64,000 nt of DNA from GCA-2688775 sp035288865 (GTDB taxonomy: Archaea > Nanobdellota > Nanobdellia > Woesearchaeales > GW2011-AR4). The DNA lies in the NCBI GenBank assembly GCA_035288865.1, contig DATDZA010000024.1, forward strand, positions 6,972-70,971, given 5' to 3'. Within the stretch, counting starts at the first letter, position 1. Each line of letters starts with the position of its first letter. The position numbers were made by a program, and so were the translations under genes. Below the pieces are notes generated by a model. It saw only the letters and a program-made list of their open reading frames with translations, was not told the origin of the DNA and did no database searches. Shown here in pieces: positions 1 to 8,055 of this stretch.

Positions 1-447
1 ATCAGCTATATTAATTGTGAACTCGGTTGCGATATCTTTTAATTTTGTTTCCTTAATCTGCAGTGCAAGATGCCTCAGCTCATCTATCTTCTTTCCGGTT
101 GCAAAGGGCTTTTTCAGGTATATCTCCATCATCGGATTATCCAGGGCTTTTCTGCCATCGAGAATTTCAATTATTCTTGGCAGTCCCAAAGTGACGTTCA
201 TCTCTGCGACACCGGCAAAATGAAATGTATTTAACGTCATCTGCGTGCCTGGCTCCCCTATTGATTCTGCAGAGATGAGACCAACTGATTCTCCGGGGCT
301 GACCTTTGCAGTGCTGAATTCTTGATAAGTTGCCTCCAGTATTTTTCTCAGCTTCGTATCGCTGATTCCTTTGGGCAAGTTATTTTTTATATCTTCAAGT
401 ATCTTTGGTGAAAGTTTTTCCTCATATTCTGAAATTACATCTGCCAT
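1..447 (-). CDS. rpoA2: RNA polymerase subunit A'' (partial)
   Basis: This is the N-terminal 149 codons of the archaeal RNA polymerase A'' subunit, the C-terminal part of the largest subunit. It helps build the active-site cleft, including the bridge and jaw regions. The frame is open to the window edge, so the C-terminus is missing. The translation holds the family hallmarks SVGLISAESIGEPGTQMT and LGLPRIIEILDGRK. The ATG at 447 begins MADVISEYEEKL and follows an A-rich leader ending CAAAAACGAAA. It is the last visible gene of the minus-strand rpoH-B''-B'-ORF-A'-A'' operon. The A'/A'' split is typical of archaea. Identification is certain; only the extent is unknown. Confidence 0.97.
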   Translation of the reverse strand, partial: MADVISEYEEKLSPKILEDIKNNLPKGISDTKLRKILEATYQEFSTAKVSPGESVGLISAESIGEPGTQMTLNTFHFAGVAEMNVTLGLPRIIEILDGRKALDNPMMEIYLKKPFATGKKIDELRHLALQIKETKLKDIATEFTINIAD

Positions 448-646
448 TTTCGTTTTTGTTTAATTTTTATTTATTTTTAAATCTTCTTTTTTCAAATTTT
501 TATTTTATTATTGTATAAATTTTTTATTTTTAAAATTTTAATTTGATTTTACTTTTTATTTTGATTTTATAATCAATATTTTTTAGTCGCCGAACTTTTC
601 ATACTTATTTATCCAGTTAATTAATTTTGATTCATAGTTCACTTAA

Positions 647-3337
647 CTAAGTAGTGTTAATTATTCTCTTAACATTAATCTGCCCGTTCTCTGATTTGGA
701 AACATCAACTCCGTCTTCGCCGTACTCAAACTGTATGATTTTTTTTGATGCGTCACGGACAGTATTGTCATATTCGACTTTCAGGTCCTGCATTGCATTC
801 GCAAGCCTCCTGTACAAATAACCTGATTTTGGTGTTCTCAAAGCGGTGTCCATTAAAGAGTCTCGGCCGGTCATTGCGCCGAAATAAAATTCTGCCGGAG
901 TCAGGCCGCCTTTGAATCCGTTCGCAATAAATCCGTGAGCTTCTGAGCTTAAATCCCCTTTCTTGAAATGTGACAAGGTTCTTCCTTCAAATCCCTGGTC
1001 TATTCTTTTGCCCCTCATTGCCTGCTGCCCTACGCAGGCTGCCATCTGCGCCAGGTTCAAAAGATTTCCTCTTGCCCCTGACTCGGCCATTATCATTGTA
1101 TTTGTCCTCTTGTCAGCGTGAGTTGCAACAATTCTTCCGGTTTCGTTTCTTGCTTTGTTTAGTACTCCAAGTATCCTCAGCTCAAGCGTTTCTAGCATTG
1201 TTTTTCCGGGGAAAGTGTCGAGTTTTCCTGAAACTGATTGAGCAATCAATTCATCAACTTCCTTTCTGGCGCCGTCCAAATCTTCCTTGATTGCGATTCT
1301 CGCAGACTCCGGAAGGTCTGTATCCGACAAAGCGGATGTGAATCCGACTTTCAGCAAATATTCAATTCCTAGCCTGAAAATTTTTCCAAGCATGTCTATG
1401 CTGTAATCCTTGCCGTATTTCTGGTGAAGATTTCTTAGCATCAATCCGGATTCTTCCCCAACGGAGTTCCTGTCCATGACCCCGGTGAGCATCTTGCCGT
1501 TCTCAATAACAACGTGAGTTTCCTTGTCGCATTTGTCCTTTGACCTGTCGCAAAGCCTTGAGTGCCCTTCATAATTGAAATCTTCAGGCAGCAATGTGCT
1601 GAATATTTCCTTGCCGGTAACTGACTGCTTCCTCGGCAGCTTTGAAAAATCGGTCATGCCCACAGCAGACAGCAGATCAATTGCCTCTTCTCTCTTAATG
1701 GATTCATCTTTTGTAAGCATAAAGTTTCCTGAAATTGCATCTTGAGTGCATCCAATAATGCTTAATCCATATCTTAATGAAATTAACTGGGTTTGTACTT
1801 CCATCAAAATTTCTGCTTCCGCTCTTGCTTCTTCTGTCTGTGGAATGTGTAGATTCATTTCGTCGCCGTCAAAATCCGCGTTATACGGCGTGCATACGGC
1901 AGGGTTCAGTCTTAATGTTTTTCCGGGCAAAACCCTAACGCGATGGCACATCATGCTCATCCTGTGAAGCGACGGCTGCCTGTTGAATATTGCAATGTCG
2001 CCGTCCATCAAATGCCTCTCGACAATGTAGCCGGGCTGCAATTCTTCAAGGGATGCCTCTTTAGTCTCTTCTGTTATTTTTTTCTTTTTTCCGTCGGGCC
2101 TTATGATATAGTTAGCTCCGGGATAATTGTCCGGGCCTTTCTCGACAAACTGTTTCAGGTACTCCATGTTCCATGAATTTGCCCTTTCAGGAACTGTCAG
2201 TTTTGTTGCAATGATAGATGGAACTCCCACCTCATACAATTCAAGCATAGGGTCCGGGCTGATGACTGTTCGTGCGGAGAAATTTGTTCTCTTTCCGGCA
2301 AGGTTATGCCTTATTCTCCCTTCCTTGCTTTTTATTCTTTCGGTTAAAGTTTTCAGAGGCTGCCCGCTTCTGTGCCTTGCCGGTGGCAATTGTGCAATAT
2401 TGTTATCAAAAAATGTCGTAACGTGATACTGCAGTAAATCCCACAAATCCTCCACAATGATTTCAGGCGCGCCTGCGTTTATGTTTTCAAAAAGTCTCTG
2501 GTTTATTCTGACAATGTCACCCATCTTGTGCGTTAAATCATCTTCGCTCCTTTCTCCACTTTCGAGCGTGATTGAAGGGCGCATTGTGACCGGGGGAATC
2601 GACAGCACTGTCAAAACCATCCATTCTGGCCTGACATGAGGCGCTTTCAGCCCAAAAATTTCCAAATCAGAATCCAGGATTTTTTCGAGCCTTGCCCGCA
2701 CTTCAATCGGGCTCAGTCTTTTGTCTTCTTCAATAAAAGTTGTTGGCTTCTCAAGTGAAAGTTTTTTCTGCTTTGCTTTGCAATGGGGGCATTTGTTTGT
2801 TGTCTTAAGTCCTGCAATTATTTCCTTGACTTTGTGCCGCCTGTCTTCAACGCCGCTTTCTTTCTCAACCTGGTCAAGAAGCTCTTTGTTCTTGCTGATC
2901 TTGTTGTCTGGAATTAAAATTCTGCCGCACTCCCTGCAGGTGCATTTCAGGATTGTCATAATTATATTTACAAATTTTATGTGGATAATTGCCCTTGCCA
3001 GCTCGATGTAGCCAAAGTGCCCGATGCATTCTTTTAATTTTGAACCGCATGTCTTGCATCTCAATCCAGGGTCTATAACTCCCAGCCTTATGTCCATCAA
3101 TCCGCCGTCAACAGGATAGCCTTCCTTGTCATACAATTCAGGCGTTACAATCTTTGCAGATGCCATTTTCTTTATCATCTTTGGGCTCAGGACTGAGAAA
3201 GTTATGCTTCGCACCTGCTTGAATATGTGCTGTTCTTCCTCTATCCTTTCACTTTTTCCTTCCTTGCCTTCAATCGCCTGCTTAACAGTTTGAAGTTCCT
3301 GCGCTTCGGCTGGTTTTATTGTTTCTTCGTCGGCCAT
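647..3337 (-). CDS. rpoA1: DNA-directed RNA polymerase subunit A'
   Basis: This is the archaeal RNA polymerase A' subunit (896 aa), the N-terminal two thirds of the largest subunit, carrying the catalytic Mg-binding loop. The motif NADFDGDEMN is present (encoded near 1850-1890), as are the clamp zinc-binding CKTCG...GHFG and CRECG...CPHCK cysteine sets. Residues 1-40 form a charged N-terminal extension ahead of the usual start of homology (around VRSITFSVLSPKMIKKM). The ATG at 3337 follows the A-rich leader AAACAAAAA also seen before the neighbouring polymerase genes. It lies between an unknown ORF and rpoA''. A 199-bp spacer of nearly pure A/T (448-646) separates it from rpoA''. Confidence 0.98.
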   Translation of the reverse strand: MADEETIKPAEAQELQTVKQAIEGKEGKSERIEEEQHIFKQVRSITFSVLSPKMIKKMASAKIVTPELYDKEGYPVDGGLMDIRLGVIDPGLRCKTCGSKLKECIGHFGYIELARAIIHIKFVNIIMTILKCTCRECGRILIPDNKISKNKELLDQVEKESGVEDRRHKVKEIIAGLKTTNKCPHCKAKQKKLSLEKPTTFIEEDKRLSPIEVRARLEKILDSDLEIFGLKAPHVRPEWMVLTVLSIPPVTMRPSITLESGERSEDDLTHKMGDIVRINQRLFENINAGAPEIIVEDLWDLLQYHVTTFFDNNIAQLPPARHRSGQPLKTLTERIKSKEGRIRHNLAGKRTNFSARTVISPDPMLELYEVGVPSIIATKLTVPERANSWNMEYLKQFVEKGPDNYPGANYIIRPDGKKKKITEETKEASLEELQPGYIVERHLMDGDIAIFNRQPSLHRMSMMCHRVRVLPGKTLRLNPAVCTPYNADFDGDEMNLHIPQTEEARAEAEILMEVQTQLISLRYGLSIIGCTQDAISGNFMLTKDESIKREEAIDLLSAVGMTDFSKLPRKQSVTGKEIFSTLLPEDFNYEGHSRLCDRSKDKCDKETHVVIENGKMLTGVMDRNSVGEESGLMLRNLHQKYGKDYSIDMLGKIFRLGIEYLLKVGFTSALSDTDLPESARIAIKEDLDGARKEVDELIAQSVSGKLDTFPGKTMLETLELRILGVLNKARNETGRIVATHADKRTNTMIMAESGARGNLLNLAQMAACVGQQAMRGKRIDQGFEGRTLSHFKKGDLSSEAHGFIANGFKGGLTPAEFYFGAMTGRDSLMDTALRTPKSGYLYRRLANAMQDLKVEYDNTVRDASKKIIQFEYGEDGVDVSKSENGQINVKRIINTT

Positions 3338-3415
3338 TTTTTGTTTTTGGTTTATTTTGATTTTTTTATATTTTAAGATTTTATTAAATTTAATTTTTTA
3401 ATCCGTTCGCTTTTG

Positions 3416-3769
3416 CTAATTTGGAGCGACAAGGATTACCAATGCCCTTCTTTCAGATAAATCTATTACTTTCTGTGAAATTCTTTGTGATAGTGATTGT
3501 ATTGTTTCTGAATCTGGGTTACCAATTCTTACGAGTCTATGATTTCTGTCCAATTTAAATCCATTCAAAACGCCAACTTCCAATGGACTTGGATGAGCAG
3601 ATATATTTTCTACGAAATCATCAGCAACATTATTCAAAAACTGAGGATGACCTTCTCTCGTTCCTTGGTAGGATGTAGAAACAAATTGTGTTCCAACTAC
3701 TAATCCATAATGTTCAGTATAAGTTTCTCCTGAACCTTCCGCACCAACTATAATTATTGCTCTGTCCAT
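3416..3769 (-). CDS. Unknown 117-aa protein inside the RNA polymerase operon
   Basis: I do not recognise this protein. It has 117 residues, is soluble, and has no signal peptide, membrane segment or cysteine cluster. It opens with a hydrophobic beta-strand and a Gly-rich turn (MDRAIIIVGAEGSGETY) and closes with another hydrophobic strand (RRALVILVAPN), suggesting a compact alpha/beta fold. The Gly-rich turn is not a proper P-loop because no GK[ST] follows. It sits in the same direction between rpoB' (9 bp upstream) and rpoA' (78 bp downstream) and shares their leader style (AACAAAA then ATG), so it is probably co-transcribed. Archaeal rpoB and rpoA' are normally adjacent, so this looks like an insertion. 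Confidence 0.75.
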   Translation of the reverse strand: MDRAIIIVGAEGSGETYTEHYGLVVGTQFVSTSYQGTREGHPQFLNNVADDFVENISAHPSPLEVGVLNGFKLDRNHRLVRIGNPDSETIQSLSQRISQKVIDLSERRALVILVAPN

Positions 3770-3778
3770 TTTTGTTAT

Positions 3779-5581
3779 TTAATACTTGCTCTCCAACTGC
3801 AGTTTCGGATAAATTCCAAGTGATTTGAATTCGTCAAGCATCAGCTTGAAAGCATAGCTTATTTCGATGTCATTAACTTCTGTGTTCTCCCCGCAAATGG
3901 GGCAGTAAGATTTGTTTCTGTAATTGTCTTTAATCGCAATTATCCCGCAACTCTCGCAGACTGGAACTATGGTCCTGTCGCTGTCAAATCTTTCTTTCAG
4001 CAATAATGATGCGCCGTGTGCAACGAAAGTATCTTTCTCCATTTCTCCCAGCCTTAGTCCGCCTTCTTTTGCTCTTCCTTCGGTAGGCTGCCTTGTCAAT
4101 AGCTGGATTGGGCCGCGGGCTCTTGAGTGAATTTTATTTGCAACCATGTGCTTTAATTTTAGGTAATACATATTACCGATGAATATTTTTGCGTCTAATT
4201 GTTCTCCAGTCTGGCCGTTATACATCGTCTCTACTCCGCTCTCCCTGAATCCCAAGGACAATAATTCCTTTCTTAATCTTTCTTCAGGCTCTGCGTCAAA
4301 TGTCGTTCCGTTAATATATCGCCCTGCAAGAGCGCCGACTTTTCCCGCAACCATTTCTATCAAATGCGCAATCGTCATTCTTGATGGAATGCCGTGAGGC
4401 GAGAAAATCAAATCTGGTATAATCCCTTTTGCCGAGAATGGAACGTCGCTTTGAGGCACGATCAGGCCAACAATTCCCTTTTGCCCGTGCCTGCTTGTGA
4501 ATTTATCCCCTATTTCAGGAACTCTCTCGTCTCTTATTCTGACCTGGATTAATTTATTTCCTTCCTCATTTTCCGTGATTAAAACAAAATCAATTACACC
4601 TTCTTCTCCGTGCTTCAGATTTATTGAGCTTTCCCTTCTTGTGCTAGAAGCCAGTGAATATTCCTCCATTGAGCTCAGGAATCTTGGCGGGGAAGTTTTC
4701 CCGATAACAACATCACCTTCCTTGACTTTTGCTTCCGGATAAATAATTCCGTCATCTTCCAAAAGCCTGTAATCTTTTTCTGTCTTGTATCCCTTTACAT
4801 CTTTGTCAGGAATGCTGATTTGGTCAATCAATCCGCCGGCATATCTCAATTCTTCCGCAATGCTGGGCCTGTAATAAGTGGACCTTCCAAATCCCCTTTC
4901 AATTGAGCCTTTGTTTAATATTATTGCATCCTCCATGTTGTATCCTTTGTAGCTCATAATTGCAACTACAATGTTTTGTCCTGCTGGATGTTTAGCGTAA
5001 TCTGAGATATCGTGCATTATAGTGCTGACAACCGGCAACTGTGCATAATGGAGGATGTTAACATCCATATCCATTCTTACTGAAAAATTAGAAGCATAGA
5101 ATCCGAGCGCCTGTTTCTGGTTCTTAGCGCCTGCATTTAATCTTGTTGACTGATTAAAGTTTCCGTAAGGGACAAGCGATGCGCAGTATCCCAGCATTGC
5201 CAGAGGCGTGATTTCAAGATGAGTATGCTCCGGAGAAAGTTCACTCTCAAAAAATGCAACTAGAGTATTTTCCTCTTCAGCTGCATCAAGATATTCAATG
5301 ATGCCCTGCTTAACTAAATCAGACCAGGAAATTTCGTTCTTCTCAAGCTGCTTGATATGCTTCTCGGTCAGCAACGGAACTCCATCCTTTACAATTATCA
5401 GCGGCCTTCGCGATCTTCCCTTAGATGACTCAAGCTGAACTTCATTGGACTGCTCCTTATAGTAAACATTAAGCTTCTCAGAAACCGATCCCCCCCTCCT
5501 ATCCTCCCTTATTTTCTGTACAAATTCAATGGGGTTGTCAACTGTTCCGACAAATTTGCTGTTCAGGTATACTTCTGCCAT
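3779..5581 (-). CDS. rpoB1: DNA-directed RNA polymerase subunit B'
   Basis: This is the C-terminal half of the second largest RNA polymerase subunit, as a separate 600-aa polypeptide. It carries the hybrid-binding domain and the wall/anchor regions. Visible hallmarks are GYNMEDAIILNKGS, the switch and catalytic-support region RDERVPEIGDKFTSRHGQKG, the stretch SPHGIPSRMT, and a C-terminal zinc finger CESCG...CPICG. The start at 5581 (MAEVYLNSKFVGTV) follows an A-rich leader. With rpoB'' it forms the split B subunit known from methanogens and other euryarchaea. The 176-bp spacer upstream (5582-5757) is almost only A and T. Confidence 0.98.
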   Translation of the reverse strand: MAEVYLNSKFVGTVDNPIEFVQKIREDRRGGSVSEKLNVYYKEQSNEVQLESSKGRSRRPLIIVKDGVPLLTEKHIKQLEKNEISWSDLVKQGIIEYLDAAEEENTLVAFFESELSPEHTHLEITPLAMLGYCASLVPYGNFNQSTRLNAGAKNQKQALGFYASNFSVRMDMDVNILHYAQLPVVSTIMHDISDYAKHPAGQNIVVAIMSYKGYNMEDAIILNKGSIERGFGRSTYYRPSIAEELRYAGGLIDQISIPDKDVKGYKTEKDYRLLEDDGIIYPEAKVKEGDVVIGKTSPPRFLSSMEEYSLASSTRRESSINLKHGEEGVIDFVLITENEEGNKLIQVRIRDERVPEIGDKFTSRHGQKGIVGLIVPQSDVPFSAKGIIPDLIFSPHGIPSRMTIAHLIEMVAGKVGALAGRYINGTTFDAEPEERLRKELLSLGFRESGVETMYNGQTGEQLDAKIFIGNMYYLKLKHMVANKIHSRARGPIQLLTRQPTEGRAKEGGLRLGEMEKDTFVAHGASLLLKERFDSDRTIVPVCESCGIIAIKDNYRNKSYCPICGENTEVNDIEISYAFKLMLDEFKSLGIYPKLQLESKY

Positions 5582-5757
5582 TTTTGTTTTTTAATTTAAT
5601 TTTTTTATTTTGATTTTTCTAAATTTATTAATTTTTGATTTTGGTTTTTTTATTTTTTACTTATTTTTTACAGTGATTTATTTTTTGATTTTATTTTTTA
5701 AAATTTTTATTTGAATTATTTTTTTATTTTAATTGCATTAACTATCAAATTATTTAA

Positions 5758-7245
5758 TTACTTCATCAGCTTCAAATTCATAGTCTTCAGAGTTTTCAAA
5801 ATCTCGTCTTCGTTTGATTCGCCGGAGATAGTGCAGAGCAATGCAAGATTTTTTCTTAATCCTATATTAGTCCCTTCGGGTGTTTCTATCGGGCATAATC
5901 TTCCGAGATGTGTTGAGTGCAGCTCCCTTGCCTCGAAATTTTCCTGGGAGGCGCTTAGCGGGCTGACTACTCTCTGCAAATGAGATAATGTTTCCAGATA
6001 ATTCAGCCTCTGGATTCTCTGGCTTATCCCTTTCCTGCCGCCGACCCAGACTCCTGTTGCCATTGAAGAATAAATTCTCTGAGTTAGCAATTTGTCCCGA
6101 ATGATTACTTTTATTGATGGGAATTTCCCCCTCTTGACAATTCTCTGAAAGTTATACAATAAATCACCGATCAAAACTTTTAGATTTAGTCTTATCAGGT
6201 CGGCAAGCAGGTCTCCGCTCATCTTCAATCGCTTGTTCATGTAATGATCTTTGTCATCTGCATCCAACTCGCCGATTGACGCCCGTATATATTTCTTCAG
6301 CATCTTGCAAAGATTATAAGCTTTGGTGATTCTGTCTTCCTGCTTAATCCCGAGATGAGGGAGCAAATATTTATCGAGAATTTCTATCATCCTCTCAATT
6401 CTTATTTCCTTTGATTGGGTAATTCCAATTTTTTTTGCAATGTAATCAAGCGCTTCTTCCTCGTTTTTTATGCTTACAAATTCAAGAAGGTTAATTATAA
6501 CTTCATCGAACTGCCTTTCCGATGAAATTACCCTCGTAATTTCTTCATCTTTCAGCAGTCCAAGCGCTTTAATCGCCACAATAATGGGGATTCTTTTGAC
6601 TCTTGTAAAAGTAAGATAAAACAGCCCATCCTTCATCTTTTCAACTGTATGAGGGATTTTAAAAGAGCCGAATTCTGAAAACAATTTTCCCACAACCTCG
6701 CTTGGGCCTGTTGCGTCTTTTTCTATTAAAAACCTGTTTGCTGCCAAGTCTTCAATTGTAATAAGAACTTTTTCTGTTCCATTGATTATAAAATATCCTC
6801 CAGGTTCATCGGGGTCTTCTCCTTTCGAAATCAATTCGTCCCGGTTTAATTTGTGGAGGTGGCAATATTTGCTTTTCAGCATGATTGGCAAGTTTCCAAT
6901 CTGCGTATCGAAAGATTCTCTTTGGACACCGTTAATATGCGCGCTCACTGTGATCCACGTCGGAGCAGAATAAGTAATTTTTCGAAGCCTTGCTTCCATT
7001 GGATAAATGTTTCGGGACGAGCCGTCAGCTTCAATCATCTTTGGCTTTTCAACCCAGATTTTATCAAGCCTGATTTTGAACTCATCTATATTATGCGGAA
7101 TGATCGTCGGAATAATTTCCCGGTTTTCCTCAATAATGGTGTTAAGCTCCTTCTCGATGAAATTGTTAAAAGAAGCTATGTCCGAGTCTACGAAGCTCTG
7201 CTCCTCAAAATATTTTTGTATTAGTGTCTTGCCGTATTTATACAT
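5758..7245 (-). CDS. rpoB2: DNA-directed RNA polymerase subunit B''
   Basis: This is the N-terminal half of the split B subunit (495 aa), containing the protrusion, lobe and fork regions. Recognisable sequence includes GYFIINGTEKVLITIEDLA, GDLLADLIRLNLK, the fork region SPLSASQENFEARELHSTHL, and the C-terminal CPIETPEGTNIGLRKNLAL. I chose the ATG at 7245 (MYKYGKTLIQKYFEEQ) over the TTG one codon upstream. It overlaps the end of rpoH by 8 bases, which implies translational coupling. The protein ends near the point where B' begins in fused B subunits. Confidence 0.97.
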   Translation of the reverse strand: MYKYGKTLIQKYFEEQSFVDSDIASFNNFIEKELNTIIEENREIIPTIIPHNIDEFKIRLDKIWVEKPKMIEADGSSRNIYPMEARLRKITYSAPTWITVSAHINGVQRESFDTQIGNLPIMLKSKYCHLHKLNRDELISKGEDPDEPGGYFIINGTEKVLITIEDLAANRFLIEKDATGPSEVVGKLFSEFGSFKIPHTVEKMKDGLFYLTFTRVKRIPIIVAIKALGLLKDEEITRVISSERQFDEVIINLLEFVSIKNEEEALDYIAKKIGITQSKEIRIERMIEILDKYLLPHLGIKQEDRITKAYNLCKMLKKYIRASIGELDADDKDHYMNKRLKMSGDLLADLIRLNLKVLIGDLLYNFQRIVKRGKFPSIKVIIRDKLLTQRIYSSMATGVWVGGRKGISQRIQRLNYLETLSHLQRVVSPLSASQENFEARELHSTHLGRLCPIETPEGTNIGLRKNLALLCTISGESNEDEILKTLKTMNLKLMK

Positions 7246-7483
7246 CAACTACCACCCTGTAAAAATATGATTCTCCGGCCGTCGCGCTTTTTCTTATGAT
7301 TTTAATTACATCGCCCGGCTTTGGCTCCAGCTCTTTTATAGCTGAATCCGTCTTAAGCAGCTTTGGCATCTCTTTAGAAGTTATGTGATACTTTTCAAAA
7401 AGCTGTGCCTTTTCCTTGTCAGCAATCTTGACGTGCTTCGGAGTCAGTATATGTTTATCAACCTTGAATTTTTGCTTTTTCAT
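7238..7483 (-). CDS. rpoH: DNA-directed RNA polymerase subunit H
   Basis: This is the small RNA polymerase subunit H (81 aa), the archaeal counterpart of the C-terminal domain of eukaryotic RPB5. The ATG at 7483 gives MKKQKFKVDKHILTPKH, and the family pattern ILTPKHVKI...LLKTDSAIKELEPKPGDVIKIIRKS is clear. The open frame extends upstream, but those codons run into the tRNA-Lys gene (7520-7651) and are not coding. It is the first protein gene of the polymerase operon. The start lies 36 bases after the tRNA-Lys 3' end, and I see no convincing TATA box between them. Confidence 0.96.
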   Translation of the reverse strand: MKKQKFKVDKHILTPKHVKIADKEKAQLFEKYHITSKEMPKLLKTDSAIKELEPKPGDVIKIIRKSATAGESYFYRVVVDV

Positions 7484-7519
7484 GTCGTAATCTTTTTTAC
7501 TGATATTTTTTGGGAATAG

Positions 7520-7651
7520 TGGGCCGGACGAGATTCGGACTCGCGACCACCTGATTAAAAGTTTCACCCGACCTTGCGCTCATCTGCTAAAGTCAGCAGG
7601 TGCTCTATTGCCCAAATTGTTGGGACAATTACCAGGCTGAGCTACCGGCCC
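7520..7651 (-). tRNA. tRNA-Lys(TTT) with two introns
   Basis: On the minus strand the acceptor GGGCCGG (from 7651) pairs with CCGGCCC (7527-7521). The T arm is GCGAG/TCCGAAT/CTCGT and the discriminator is A. There are two introns. Intron 1 is 7631-7608 (24 nt, D loop): exon GCCT pairs with intron GGGC, and the three-base bulges are GG|T and AA|T. Intron 2 is 7596-7563 (34 nt, anticodon stem): exon CACC pairs with GGTG, the bulges are TG|C and AA|A, and a 7-bp inner helix is present. Removing both gives the anticodon arm CCTGA-CTTTTAA-TCAGG with anticodon TTT and a mature length of 74 nt. No CCA is encoded. It lies between tRNA-Asp and rpoH on the same strand. Confidence 0.93.
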
Positions 7652-7665
7652 ATTAACATAAAATA

Positions 7666-7815
7666 CGCCCTGGTCGGGACTTTCAAGCGAGACACTTGAT
7701 AATCGCAATTTTGAACCCGAGTCGGAGCCGTGACAAGGCTCCATGATGGATCTTGCAGCGATGCACTCTGCTTTTTTCATGCCTTCCGCGCTGTGCCAAG
7801 CTACACTACCAGGGC
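7666..7815 (-). tRNA. tRNA-Asp(GTC) with D-loop and T-loop introns
   Basis: The acceptor GCCCTGG (from 7815) pairs with CCAGGGC (7673-7667) and the discriminator is G at 7666. The anticodon arm GAGCC-TTGTCAC-GGCTC gives GTC. Intron 1 is 7794-7750 (45 nt) in the D loop. It is a textbook BHB: CTTG/CAAG core, bulges GC|A and AT|C, inner helix CAGCG/CGCTG. Intron 2 is 7709-7680 (30 nt) in the T loop: TTCA/TGAA core, bulges AA|A and AG|T, inner helix GCGA/TCGC. Splicing restores D loop AGCTTGGCCCATCAT and T arm TCGGG-TTCAAAT-CCCGA, with a mature length of 75 nt. No CCA is encoded. Neither intron is at the common 37/38 site. Confidence 0.94.
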
Positions 7816-8055
7816 GAGTATGTGCACACAACAGCACGTCCGCTCATTCGCGTTTAAAAGGCATAGCAATCCCTCTCTGGCGTAATAAAACTAAACAATC
7901 ATAGTCTTTTGCCTAAAGAAGGATTATTAATCATCACATTCGGGATTACTCGGTTATTTATAAAGGTTACGGAAATTATTACTGCATGTAGGAAACATGA
8001 TTTTAGTGGAATATAGGTATATAAATCTGACTCTTATGCATAAAAATCATAGAAA

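Noticed and set aside
6853..7224. Plus-strand frame of 123 codons inside rpoB''
   Set aside because: Shadow of the well-supported minus-strand gene.
7484..7567. N-terminal extension of rpoH
   Set aside because: It would run into the tRNA-Lys gene, and the family start matches ATG 7483.
7580..7837. Open frame of 85 codons on the minus strand
   Set aside because: It lies across the intron-containing tRNA-Asp; the acceptor, anticodon and T arms explain the sequence.
7870..7935. C-box-like GTGATGA after a TATA-like element upstream of tRNA-Asp
   Set aside because: No D box follows at a suitable distance.
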